From an uncultured Bacteroidales bacterium (GTDB lineage Bacteria; Bacteroidota; Bacteroidia; Bacteroidales; Paludibacteraceae): a stretch of DNA of 62,042 bases. Location of the stretch: positions 1 to 62,042 of the forward strand of contig CAIWCC010000124.1 of assembly GCA_903911085.1 (NCBI GenBank), in the 5' to 3' direction. The translations under genes and the position numbers were made by a program. Below, in pieces: positions 29,959 through 38,339 of this stretch (its first letter is position 1; every line of letters begins with the position of its first letter). The notes below the pieces were generated by a model that saw nothing but the letters and a program-made list of their open reading frames with translations, was not told the origin of the DNA and ran no database searches.

Positions 29959-29985
29959 ATCATTTAAAAACTATTTAAATACTAC

Positions 29986-30465
29986 TTAATCATAGCTTGA
30001 ATACTTCTCAATCTGTGGTATCCGTCTAACATATCCCCTATCTATTCCAACTAAAGCGCGCGACAAAGTGCGAAGCATTGCAGGGATAACGTCCTGAATA
30101 TAGAAGTCACGCGGCCTGAGTGTGAAGTCAATCGATATTATTTCCTGCTCACAAATATCACCGCCGTCAAGCTTAGCATTTGCCCAAAACCATGTAGCCG
30201 CCGTAATTGGATCATTATGCTTATAAGCGTTCTTAATAGCTGCCGCACCACGTCCCCATGGCAAAGGCGACGGATGGAATATAAGCGTACCATGTACTGG
30301 GTCACTCAGTTCTTCATTATCTAACTTAGTGGTTAGTAGTGGCGCAATGGCCAAATGCTTTAAGAAATAACTGCCGTCATCAACGGTATGCCCAAGTGTG
30401 ACAACTAACTCGTGCGCTGCAATATATGCTGGAGTCGTTTTATCGCCCAAAATTGCTATTATCAT
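29986..30465 (-). CDS. Formyltransferase-fold protein (Fmt/PurN-like), phage
   Basis: 159 residues. FHPSPLPWGRG corresponds to the HPSLLP-x-x-RG loop, and TAATWFWANAKLDGGDI to the TG-x-T-(x)n-LDxGDI motif of the 10-formyl-THF hydrolase/formyltransferase fold, including the His and final Asp. It is shorter than Fmt (no C-terminal domain). Its ATG overlaps the stop of the ABC-GNAT gene by 4 bp (ATGA), so the two are coupled. I infer it supplies a one-carbon step in base modification; a small-molecule or sugar formyltransferase is the alternative. Confidence 0.72.
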   Translation of the reverse strand: MIIAILGDKTTPAYIAAHELVVTLGHTVDDGSYFLKHLAIAPLLTTKLDNEELSDPVHGTLIFHPSPLPWGRGAAAIKNAYKHNDPITAATWFWANAKLDGGDICEQEIISIDFTLRPRDFYIQDVIPAMLRTLSRALVGIDRGYVRRIPQIEKYSSYD

Positions 30466-31610
30466 ACGTTTGCCCCTCCTGTATATTTAAAGGCCTGTAC
30501 AGCCCTGAAGTGACCACCGTAACCGCTTGAGCAGCCTGTTGACCCATCTTTGAAAATCTTACCGGATTTCTCCCTAGATTTCAAGATAGATGCTGCGCTT
30601 CTTGTCTTATTTGCTCCGTAAAGGCTCGCTCCTGTTTGAACCCAATACTTTGAGTGCCGCAGCGCACCGCAAAGCTGTGGGTGCGAGGTATGAAAGAACG
30701 TAACGAACTTATGCCCACACCTTCCCCGGCCTTGTAGGTGATATTCTCCAATTGCGTTTAGAAACTTAGTTCCTACACCTGCACCTTGCCACTCGGGCAT
30801 TACTACCAACCGCGTGGCTCTGTAGGCCTTAGCAGTAAATAACGGCGCAACTGCAATATGGCAAACCGGTACATTGTCAATCATTCCAACAAAATACTCA
30901 GCGGCTACTGGTAGCGGTAAATCTAAATAGTAATGAGGTTTAAAATGTCTGAATACACTTCCTTTGACTTTATAAATCCGAAGGGTAAGCTCTGGGCGTT
31001 GCCGAAGACAGTCACGCGTAAAGCGTGCCTCCGTAGTATCGTAAATCCAATCAGGTTGTAGCCATTCGATAATATCATAGTGGCATGATAACAATACTAT
31101 TTGCTTTCCAGTCCGCTTCCACGCCTTTGAAAATGCACCTGCGCCAACTTTGGCAATCTGTCTATCGATAACGCTGGTAAACTCATCCACCACCACTTTA
31201 TCAGGTTGCTCACAAATAAGCCGTGCCAATCCAGCCCGGAACTTCTCACCATTACTCAACATGCTAAATGGTCGAAGCCATGACGGGACGTCACCCAGCC
31301 CAACAGCTGAGAGCGCACCCGTTACCATATTGAAATCGCCATCAGGCGCAATACAGTCCACAATTGGCTTATCGCTATCCCAACCCTTATACAGGTCGTG
31401 AATCTCAGTACCGAATATCTTATTCCCAATACTCGTTTTACCGCTCCCGGACGCACCCACAATAAGCCCTATTTTCCAATCAAAGTCCTCAATTGGTAAA
31501 TTGGCCACGTGTTCCCAGTTACACCCATTTTCGGCATTAAAAAGGCTTTTTATCCTTGCTGCCCGATAACTATCGTAATCGCTGCAGCGATGTTTTACTT
31601 CCACTATCAT
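30462..31610 (-). CDS. ABC-type ATPase fused to a GNAT acyltransferase (Mom-like)
   Basis: 382 residues. Residues 1-200 form a soluble ABC ATPase: Walker A GASGSGKT (52-59), signature LSNGEKFRAGLAR (118-130), Walker B KVVVDEF (138-144), H-loop LLSCH. Residues 205-350 form a GNAT domain with the acetyl-CoA loop LVVMPEWQGAGVGTKFL (268-284). No membrane segments. Mu Mom is a GNAT-related enzyme that modifies adenine in phage DNA and sits at the same genome end, so I call this Mom-like. Coupled by 4-bp overlaps to the genes on both sides. Confidence 0.78.
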   Translation of the reverse strand: MIVEVKHRCSDYDSYRAARIKSLFNAENGCNWEHVANLPIEDFDWKIGLIVGASGSGKTSIGNKIFGTEIHDLYKGWDSDKPIVDCIAPDGDFNMVTGALSAVGLGDVPSWLRPFSMLSNGEKFRAGLARLICEQPDKVVVDEFTSVIDRQIAKVGAGAFSKAWKRTGKQIVLLSCHYDIIEWLQPDWIYDTTEARFTRDCLRQRPELTLRIYKVKGSVFRHFKPHYYLDLPLPVAAEYFVGMIDNVPVCHIAVAPLFTAKAYRATRLVVMPEWQGAGVGTKFLNAIGEYHLQGRGRCGHKFVTFFHTSHPQLCGALRHSKYWVQTGASLYGANKTRSAASILKSREKSGKIFKDGSTGCSSGYGGHFRAVQAFKYTGGANV

Positions 31611-31735
31611 ACCACCACAATTTTGAGGGTTAAACCTTGCTCCTTGAGCTGTTCGTAGATGCGCTGTTGGTCTTGCTCATCCACCGCAGTAACGATAACG
31701 GCGTACTGCGCTTTGTAATTAAATGTTTTACTCAT
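31607..31735 (-). CDS. Small protein ahead of the Mom-like gene
   Basis: 42 residues from the ATG at 31735 (MSKTFNYKAQYAVIVTAVDE). No cysteines, so not a Com-type zinc finger. Its stop overlaps the next start (ATGA). Possibly a leader peptide that sets translation of the ABC-GNAT gene, as Com does for mom in Mu by another mechanism. Function unknown. Confidence 0.6.
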   Translation of the reverse strand: MSKTFNYKAQYAVIVTAVDEQDQQRIYEQLKEQGLTLKIVVV

Positions 31736-31739
31736 TTTT

Positions 31740-31770
31740 TTGTTTATATAATTAATAATACCTACTTTTG
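31740..31770 (+). promoter_or_regulatory. Canonical plus-strand promoter of the 31777 RNA
   Basis: TTG at 31740-31742, a 20-bp spacer and TACTTTTG at 31763-31770: an exact fit to the Bacteroidetes vegetative promoter. The expected start, about 7 bp downstream, coincides with the first base of an inverted repeat. Confidence 0.7.
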
Positions 31771-31776
31771 TACCGC

Positions 31777-31920
31777 TTCTCAGGCAAATAAAAAAAAGGT
31801 GCACAAACACCAACTTCAAAGGCATTTAAGCCTTCGTCGTGGTGTTTGTGCACCTTTACTATTCGGTTATGCCTGAGAAACTAACCGCGTGGAGACGGAG
31901 GCTTTTTATTACCTCCGGTA
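31777..31920 (+). ncRNA. Candidate structured RNA with nested stems and pseudoknot
   Basis: TTCTCAGGCA (31777-31786) pairs with TGCCTGAGAA (31870-31879). Inside is an 18-bp perfect stem 31795-31812 / 31840-31857 with a small AAGGC/GCCTT stem in its loop. CGGTTA (31864-31869) pairs with TAACCG (31882-31887) across the 3' strand of the outer stem, a pseudoknot layout. A last hairpin CGGAGG/CCTCCG ends at 31917. Read on the minus strand, the 18-bp stem is followed by eight T and would act as terminator for the tail operon, so a pure terminator is the simpler alternative for that part. Confidence 0.55.
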
Positions 31921-31933
31921 TAGTTTAATGAAT

Positions 31934-33748
31934 TTATAAAGAATAAAGCGCGCTAACAGAACTCAATTCAACCGTCCCAGTACCAACTACAACAATATAT
32001 ATGCTTACAGATGTTGTTTCTGCTGGTATAGTTAATTCGTCTAGCACAATTGTCTGCACATCAGTTATATATCTATTTACGTCTGCGCTAGTTGTAATAT
32101 TGCTCGATGATGTAAATGCTCTCATTGATATTGAAATTTGTCCATTTGTAGATATATTACCAGAAACTTTTACCTTAGCTCTAACTTTTACTTTTCCGCC
32201 TGGAATAATAGTATTTACAGAGGTCTGAAAAGAATATTGATTAGTTGTTTCAAATTCAAATTTTTGAGCAAAATAACCATGTCCTAGACTTACTTTAGTT
32301 GTTGTAACCGTTCCTAATCCACCGCCAGAATTTTCCCACCAGTCTGCCAGACCGTTATTGTCACCTACAAAATGAGGATTGTGAATTATACTTAATCCAG
32401 CTAACCTTTTAGCTCCATTGAAAAAAGGCATTAACGACCTGGCTAGCTCTTTGCCAATTACAGCGTCTCCAATTTCGTTGGGATGGGTGCCATCCCCTGT
32501 AAATATCGGATTAAGTCCAAAATTAGCACCGTCAGAATTTGGATTGTTAATGATGTTGGATACATCAGATAGTAATATAATATTTGAATTTTTTAATGAC
32601 CTTTCGTGAAGTAACTTATTTATTTGAGCCACCTCAATATTATAATTAGACCTTGGAAATACAGGTATTGAAATAACGACTTTACCTTTACTAAGTATTA
32701 AGTCCCATATTTTAAAAATATCACTGGCAATTTCGGAGCTAGTTGAACCTACAGCGAAACCATTGGTTCCACAACATACAATTACGGCATCTGCATCTGA
32801 ATTAGCAGCTGCATTTGCATAGCCAAGTTCATATAATTCATAAGCTGTTTTTCCCGATTTCGCAAAAGTAGCAACAGTATTCGACATGTGACTAAGTTCA
32901 AATGGTGCATCTAATATTGCATTTGCGACATTCCACCACCCTACTGTTTTGGTTCCAACAACGTATTGGTTTAGCTCCACAATGCTGTCGCCAAGAAGTC
33001 CGATTTTCTCGAATTTGTTTTTATAAATTGAGTAGATATTTAGATCTTCAACTTTTCTTATACCGTAATTATCCCAATCATTTTGATGTGCAGAGATGTC
33101 AAATGCAAAACGGTTATCCCAATCTAATAAAATTTGAAATTCTAAGTCACCATAATTAATTTTATTAAATGTATAATACTTTTCTCCCTCGGCATCTGCA
33201 TCCTGAGTATGATCTAATGCAGCAATTAATTTACCTTGTGAAATATCATAAAGGTATGCGTATATTTTAAATTTACCTACCTCATTAAAACCATAATTAA
33301 TACCAATTAAAGTAAAATATCTATCTCTATAATTACCTTTTACAGATATTTTTCTAACAAAATTTGAAATTCTATAATCAACCGCGACGTTAAAAATTGT
33401 CAAAGTTTTAGCCAGCGATGCTTTCGTCGCCACATCCGCCGGAAAACTATTCAATCCTGTACTCTTCCACGCACTTCCATTATACGAATACACAAACCCC
33501 AACGAAGTCACCATTGCAGCCCACCCTTGCACCGCATTTGGATATGTAGTAGCCAAATCGGCAAAGTTCGCCACTGGGCTTTGCCAAATAAGCGATTTAG
33601 CCACTGAGTTCACATTATCATTCACTTCCTTCACCTTATTGGTGATGTCGGTTAAGGTATCAAAAAATTCACCTTTTTGAATAGAAAACAAGCCAGTACG
33701 AGAAGCCATTGTGGCTATTTTGTTGAGAATACTTTGAATAGTTGCCAT
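31934..33748 (-). CDS. Tail fibre/tailspike with SGNH esterase domain
   Basis: 604 residues. The N-terminal part (1-115) is a tail-attachment and linker region (coiled DTLTDITNKVKEVNDNVN; YNGSAWKSTG). From about 245 an SGNH hydrolase follows: LLGDSIVE (nucleophile Ser), CCGTNG (oxyanion Asn) and GDGTHPNEIG (Asp/His). The last 150 residues look like a carbohydrate-binding jelly roll. Likely binds and deacetylates surface polysaccharide of the host cell. Confidence 0.82.
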   Translation of the reverse strand: MATIQSILNKIATMASRTGLFSIQKGEFFDTLTDITNKVKEVNDNVNSVAKSLIWQSPVANFADLATTYPNAVQGWAAMVTSLGFVYSYNGSAWKSTGLNSFPADVATKASLAKTLTIFNVAVDYRISNFVRKISVKGNYRDRYFTLIGINYGFNEVGKFKIYAYLYDISQGKLIAALDHTQDADAEGEKYYTFNKINYGDLEFQILLDWDNRFAFDISAHQNDWDNYGIRKVEDLNIYSIYKNKFEKIGLLGDSIVELNQYVVGTKTVGWWNVANAILDAPFELSHMSNTVATFAKSGKTAYELYELGYANAAANSDADAVIVCCGTNGFAVGSTSSEIASDIFKIWDLILSKGKVVISIPVFPRSNYNIEVAQINKLLHERSLKNSNIILLSDVSNIINNPNSDGANFGLNPIFTGDGTHPNEIGDAVIGKELARSLMPFFNGAKRLAGLSIIHNPHFVGDNNGLADWWENSGGGLGTVTTTKVSLGHGYFAQKFEFETTNQYSFQTSVNTIIPGGKVKVRAKVKVSGNISTNGQISISMRAFTSSSNITTSADVNRYITDVQTIVLDELTIPAETTSVSIYIVVVGTGTVELSSVSALYSL

Positions 33749-33763
33749 TGTATTTTTTTTGAA

Positions 33764-34051
33764 TTAGATTGGACAAGAAATAGTATTAATTTTGTAGGCT
33801 TCACTACCTACCACTGTATCAGTATCAAATTCAATACCAACCTCAAGTCCTTCTACGTAGGTTTTAAAAGCTGCCAAGCGCGCCTCATAATCTGTCACAG
33901 GCATAGTTGCCATTTGCAGCGTATCAATGGCCGCATAAGTTCCAAAAGCTAAACGACCATTATGTACATGTGGATAGCCATCCTGCAACACACCTGCAAT
34001 TGTCTTATTAATCGTTACGGTCAACGACCGCTGTTTTCCTGTATTTGCCAT
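33764..34051 (-). CDS. Small tail-region protein, unknown
   Basis: 95 residues, no membrane segment, no named family recognised. Lies between the fibre and the baseplate genes with 1-15 bp gaps, so a structural or fibre-assembly role is likely by position only. Confidence 0.6.
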   Translation of the reverse strand: MANTGKQRSLTVTINKTIAGVLQDGYPHVHNGRLAFGTYAAIDTLQMATMPVTDYEARLAAFKTYVEGLEVGIEFDTDTVVGSEAYKINTISCPI

Positions 34052-34052
34052 A

Positions 34053-34790
34053 TTATTTTGCTATATATTGATAGTATGAATCTGATGTTGGATAAATACT
34101 TTCCACTGATGTTCTAAAGTAATTAGCACCAGTTACTACAACTTCTAAAGGTATAGTCACTAAAGTTTGATTTACCGGTATTTCGGCTGAGAATTCGGCA
34201 AATGTGCCTGAAATCATTGCTGTAGTTGAGTATAATCGAACAATTCCATCGATCGACAACGCACTTTTTACGGCGCTACTAGCGGATACTACTACCTCAT
34301 ATCCATCGCCGTTCTTTCTACACAAAGCTGATATCAAATTTTTTCCATCGCTTTCACATACGTAATCAGAAAATGCTGCCGTCCAACCCTCGCGAATGTC
34401 CTCGCACAAATGATTCGTAAATGCAGCTGCCCAAGCCACTGAGCCAACTTTAAATACATAGCTTCTACCTGCCAGTTTATAATTGTCAAGCAAAGCCTTC
34501 AGCCGTATCTCATCCACAAACCCCGTCACCGTCACCAAGAAATCAATCGGTTTTCCGTCCAGTTCCGTAATCAAAGCATCCACATCCAACTCGCGTTTAA
34601 TATGGTGTTGCAAACTAATCACCGAAGCGTTGGCGTTAACCTTATACTTCCAATCAGGTACCTGAAGCATAAACGCATTATGAGCCGTCTCCACCTCTGA
34701 GCTTAACACCCTAGCAAATTCCACCAGCTTAATATCCCGCGTAAACGTGATAAGAAGATTTCGGATAAGTGTATATAAGTTAATTGGCAT
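34053..34790 (-). CDS. Putative baseplate/tail protein (gpI-like position)
   Basis: 245 residues. The N-terminal helix-rich part and the position directly behind the baseplate J-like gene (11-bp overlap) suit a P2 gpI-like tail protein; sequence similarity is not evident to me. The C-terminus is beta-rich (IPVNQTLVTIPLEVVVTG) and could bind the fibre. Confidence 0.6.
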   Translation of the reverse strand: MPINLYTLIRNLLITFTRDIKLVEFARVLSSEVETAHNAFMLQVPDWKYKVNANASVISLQHHIKRELDVDALITELDGKPIDFLVTVTGFVDEIRLKALLDNYKLAGRSYVFKVGSVAWAAAFTNHLCEDIREGWTAAFSDYVCESDGKNLISALCRKNGDGYEVVVSASSAVKSALSIDGIVRLYSTTAMISGTFAEFSAEIPVNQTLVTIPLEVVVTGANYFRTSVESIYPTSDSYYQYIAK

Positions 34791-35622
34791 AATTCGGCAC
34801 GTATGTTACAGTTATTGTTTGAGCGTTATAAAATCCCGATGCACTCTCAAACTCGCGGGCGTTGCTTAAGTCACCATTCAGACGAACGTCACCCATCACC
34901 ACATCATTCACTCCAGCAGCTGCCTGAATTGTGTCAGTACATTTTGTGCGATTGAAAGCACCGCCGTATTTAATAGCGTTTAAATAATCATTTACAGCCA
35001 AATCAACCGGCTTAGTTCCATCGCTTAACTTCGCACCAATCGAGGTCAAAATTTGAGGATCGTAATAAACCGTCAAATTAATGACCAATTGGTCGGGTGC
35101 TAAACTGATAAATTGAAAGTGCGTACCCGCTGCACCTTGCATAGTAATATAACTAGAGAAAGCCGCCAGTTCGTCCGCTGTCAAAGCCACTTTATTGGCT
35201 TTAGTAGCAAATACCTGAAGCTTTGTAACGCCAGTAATCTGCCGTTGTCGAATGGTAGTAAATTTCACTATCTGCTTTGTAGCATCAATCACCGCATAAT
35301 CGTGCCTATAAGTTGCATCATTGTAAACTAAAGCATCGCCCAATTGAAAGGCCTTAGAAATAGCCGTATACCACGGAATTGAGAATTCATGCTTCAGTGC
35401 AATAGTAGCCGTAATTTCATCAGCTTTGGCAAAAACAATACTCTCATAAATCCAAATGCAGTATGAAAACACATAAGTCAAAGCACCCTCAAAGCTCGTT
35501 TTCGAGAACTGTTCATCCCATGTTTTTGCAGCATCCAACCCATAAACAGCTTGCAGCGTCAAATTCTCAATGAAGCCTTGTCGCGTGGCCGTCAATATTT
35601 CTATAAATGTTCTTGCAGTCAT
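34780..35622 (-). CDS. Baseplate J-like protein
   Basis: 280 residues. The N-terminal helical stretch, the central YNDATYRHDYAVID beta region and the C-terminal VNDYLNAIKYGGAFNRTKCTDTIQAAAGVNDV match the general pattern of baseplate J wedge proteins, with the LN..RYGG-like segment. Part of the contractile baseplate. Assignment by pattern and gene order. Confidence 0.72.
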   Translation of the reverse strand: MTARTFIEILTATRQGFIENLTLQAVYGLDAAKTWDEQFSKTSFEGALTYVFSYCIWIYESIVFAKADEITATIALKHEFSIPWYTAISKAFQLGDALVYNDATYRHDYAVIDATKQIVKFTTIRQRQITGVTKLQVFATKANKVALTADELAAFSSYITMQGAAGTHFQFISLAPDQLVINLTVYYDPQILTSIGAKLSDGTKPVDLAVNDYLNAIKYGGAFNRTKCTDTIQAAAGVNDVVMGDVRLNGDLSNAREFESASGFYNAQTITVTYVPNYAN

Positions 35623-35627
35623 ATTAA

Positions 35628-35903
35628 TTAGGTAAATTCAATTGATAATTCTTCAAAAAATACTCTTGGTAGCTCTGTTGGCTGAGCGGAGTCGAAGCCA
35701 GTAGCCGGCTTAATTCCTTTATTGGCATAATACTCAGAAATTGACCGATTCACCACCGCAGGCAATTGCAGTTCTTGTCCAGGATCTAAATCGTCGGTAA
35801 CGCTCAATCCATTCAGCACTGCCAACTCAAAAGCACCCTCAGCACTCCCAAGCTCCTGAATAGCTATATCGAAAAATGTTTGTCCTTGTAGTACTTTAAT
35901 CAT
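35628..35903 (-). CDS. LysM-like tail protein (gpX-like)
   Basis: 91 residues. VLQGQTFFDIAIQELGSAEGAFELAVLNGLSVTDDLDPGQELQLP is a clear LysM-type repeat like that of P2 gpX. Such proteins join baseplate and tube and may touch peptidoglycan. Start overlaps the previous gene by 8 bp. Confidence 0.75.
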   Translation of the reverse strand: MIKVLQGQTFFDIAIQELGSAEGAFELAVLNGLSVTDDLDPGQELQLPAVVNRSISEYYANKGIKPATGFDSAQPTELPRVFFEELSIEFT

Positions 35904-36216
35904 AGCTTGCCTCCAATCTTACTGCAGGGATTTTCACTGATATACTTTTCACTCTTTGTCCATCTCTAGTCAACTGGCTACGTATTTCACGTACAAAGCC
36001 TTCACTATCGTTCGACTCCACATAATTACTTGCACCTACTCCCGACATCGGGTCTTCTTTTATTTCACCTTTCGTAGCATTGATCAATATCTTTTGATTC
36101 TGAAAAGTAACATTGCCAACTACCAAACCACTAGTGATTAGTCCATCCAGATCACGTACTGGAGTAATCACCAATTCCATGTTGTCGTCTAATAATATGC
36201 CTGTTGATTTTGCCAT
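35896..36216 (-). CDS. Baseplate wedge protein, gp25/gpW-like
   Basis: 106 residues. Short size, beta-rich sequence (NQKILINATKGEIKEDP) and position between the spike and LysM genes fit the gp25/gpW wedge proteins, as do the SQLTRDGQRVKSISV tail features. Similarity is weak, so the call depends on context. Confidence 0.6.
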   Translation of the reverse strand: MAKSTGILLDDNMELVITPVRDLDGLITSGLVVGNVTFQNQKILINATKGEIKEDPMSGVGASNYVESNDSEGFVREIRSQLTRDGQRVKSISVKIPAVRLEASYD

Positions 36217-36231
36217 TTAAATGTTATTTAA

Positions 36232-36741
36232 TCAGTGTTTAATCTTTTTATCTTCAAAAGTTGATTGAGCTGGCTGTGGCGTTGTTACTGTAAAGACTAA
36301 TGCCAATGGTGAACCATTTCCAACTACTGGCCATGTGTTCAATTGTGTTTTCAACGCTTGCAAATCGTTATACACTTTTTGCATCCAACTTACCATTTCA
36401 GTAATTTTTACCAACCCGTTTTCGCCATCATTAAGAATAATACTATCACAATTGATAAGCATTGATTCGTACTCAGTCGCTTCCACCATCATCCAGTCCT
36501 CACTCGTTTCAACCTTCACAGCTAATACGTGCGCTCCAACTTTCGGGAACCTCACTATTCCGTTATTACTGCCTGTAATTGGTCGAAGTCTTACGCTTGG
36601 AACTTCCGTTCCATCGTCTTCAATTACGCAGGTACATTCGTCTTTGTCTACCGATTTTACCGTTCCTAATATTGTGGGCTTATTCACACCCATAAATTCA
36701 GCCAGTAACTGTCTTACTTCATTTTCCGTCCACTGTGCCAT
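36232..36741 (-). CDS. Baseplate spike-like OB-fold protein (gpV-like)
   Basis: 169 residues. Central OB-like part: GTVKSVDKDECTCVIEDDGTEVPSVRLRPI, then FPKVGAHVLAVKVETSEDWMMVEATEY, as in phage gpV/gp45 spikes. The C-terminus is not a long beta-helix needle, so it may cap the hub instead. Overlaps the hub gene by 23 bp. Confidence 0.7.
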   Translation of the reverse strand: MAQWTENEVRQLLAEFMGVNKPTILGTVKSVDKDECTCVIEDDGTEVPSVRLRPITGSNNGIVRFPKVGAHVLAVKVETSEDWMMVEATEYESMLINCDSIILNDGENGLVKITEMVSWMQKVYNDLQALKTQLNTWPVVGNGSPLALVFTVTTPQPAQSTFEDKKIKH

Positions 36742-37738
36742 AATACCTAAGCGTTATTTTTTGTCGTCCACCACCGCTATCAAACGAGCCGTCAACCGAT
36801 TCTACAAAATAGCTCCCATTACGGTCGGGAAACCTTTTATCAATTATTTCGGCCACATATCCATTGTCGAAGTGCGGTTCCAGGAAACAATTTATTTCAC
36901 CTTTATAACCGCTAAAGTTTTCTGTCTTTTGCAGGTTATTAGCAATTTCCTTCAGTACCGCATCTGGCATTCCGCTTCGTGCTTTCACGTCTTTGGTGGT
37001 ACTATATTTCTTTTGATCCGATTTTGTGCGCTTCACAGTTCCGGTACTGCTTTTTTCTACCACATGTATAATCACATTCGATTCCACAGTGTCTTTTTTC
37101 AACTCATTATCATCTACCGTATTCCAGCCAAGGCGCAATTTTTGTCGTGGTTTTTTAATCCCATATTTGGAAGCTCCCACATAAAGAGAATTGAAATCGA
37201 AGTAAACGGATAACAAGCACTCTTTTTGAAACCACTCCAGAACCTTCAACCCCGGACAATTTTTAAACACCACGTTTTTGAGTGGAATATGCGGAATTGC
37301 ATCCGATAGTTGTATATCTGTGCTAACTATCAAGTCCGTCAATATCTGTCGTACCGTTATACTCTTATAACTTTTATTGAAAATCTTATCTTTTAGTTGG
37401 TAATTATAACCTTCGCATTCTAAGACTAACGGTTTAGCGTAATTAATCCGCTTTATAAATCCTTTAAATCGACGCGTATTGTTGCCATCGTAACCCAATA
37501 GAACTTCAACTTTATCACCTTCTTTAAATACCGTTCTTTTATCATCACTTAAGCTTGTAATTGCTTGTTCGGTACTTCCGGAAGAATAATTAGTAATTAC
37601 AGTGCCATTATTCCGGATATATGTTTTCAATGGCAATGATATGCTACAAGTATCCGTAAAGTTCGACACGCTACACTTCCACTTCACAGCACTCGGCTTT
37701 ATGTTGGTATAATTGCCTATCGTTATTTTACTTGTCAT
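36719..37738 (-). CDS. Baseplate hub protein (gpD/gp27-like)
   Basis: 339 residues from the ATG at 37738; an ATG at 37750 is also possible. VEVLLGYDGNNTRRFKGFIKRINYAKPLVLECEGYNYQLKDKIFNKSY is the typical hub/late control D pattern, followed by repeated beta domains. Forms the ring between tube and spike. Confidence 0.75.
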   Translation of the reverse strand: MTSKITIGNYTNIKPSAVKWKCSVSNFTDTCSISLPLKTYIRNNGTVITNYSSGSTEQAITSLSDDKRTVFKEGDKVEVLLGYDGNNTRRFKGFIKRINYAKPLVLECEGYNYQLKDKIFNKSYKSITVRQILTDLIVSTDIQLSDAIPHIPLKNVVFKNCPGLKVLEWFQKECLLSVYFDFNSLYVGASKYGIKKPRQKLRLGWNTVDDNELKKDTVESNVIIHVVEKSSTGTVKRTKSDQKKYSTTKDVKARSGMPDAVLKEIANNLQKTENFSGYKGEINCFLEPHFDNGYVAEIIDKRFPDRNGSYFVESVDGSFDSGGGRQKITLRYYGTVDGK

Positions 37739-37751
37739 TAAAAAACACATG

Positions 37752-38339
37752 CTACTTTAATGTTAAGGTGTCAATAAAATCAGTTTCGCAAACCATTGTA
37801 AACGGGCGCATTCTAATATGCTTACCTTCCTGTTCAGGGAACTCCAGACTTTCAATAGCAATTCGGTTCTCACCAGGCATAAATATTTCGGCAAGCGCAT
37901 TATCCAAATACACTGGCGAAGTACTTTCGTAAAGTGCTTTCATTCGCCACATTTCGGCAGTGGGGAAACCCCTTGTTTCGCTTATCAATACACCTTTGAT
38001 ATTAAAAACGTAATCGCCAATCTGAAACTGTTCTTTTATTGTTCCGGCTCGTTCGCTCACAGCTGTGCGTATTATCGTTTTCTTACTTGTTACCCTTATA
38101 GTGGCACAGGCTATTTTTAAGTTATATTTATCGTTCCTAAGCGTGATGGGCAAAAATACTTCTCGCCCATTTATCATCTCCTTTATTTTAATTCCATTTA
38201 TCTCGTCATTGGTTGCTTCCTTATCGCCAACCCTATAAGGCAACATCGATGATAAACCACGATTTGCATCCCCAATGTGATACGGTTTCTGGAAATATGT
38301 ATTATATACCTCTATCAGGTCAGTGCTTATATGGCTCAT
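37752..38339 (-). CDS. DUF6046-like tail protein
   Basis: 195 residues. Resembles the DUF6046 proteins found between tape measure and hub genes of Bacteroidetes phages (IKEMINGREVFLPITLRN). Probably a DNA circulation/initiator-type tail protein by position. Overlaps the tape measure stop by 4 bp. Confidence 0.6.
   Translation of the reverse strand: MSHISTDLIEVYNTYFQKPYHIGDANRGLSSMLPYRVGDKEATNDEINGIKIKEMINGREVFLPITLRNDKYNLKIACATIRVTSKKTIIRTAVSERAGTIKEQFQIGDYVFNIKGVLISETRGFPTAEMWRMKALYESTSPVYLDNALAEIFMPGENRIAIESLEFPEQEGKHIRMRPFTMVCETDFIDTLTLK

Noticed and set aside
31777-31920. Retron msr-msd RNA
   Set aside because: The nested inverted repeats recall a retron, but no reverse transcriptase gene lies nearby and the neighbour genes are not retron effectors.
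36335-37213. Long plus-strand ORF of 292 codons opposite the hub and spike genes
   Set aside because: It is antisense to two well-supported baseplate genes and its translation lacks domain character.
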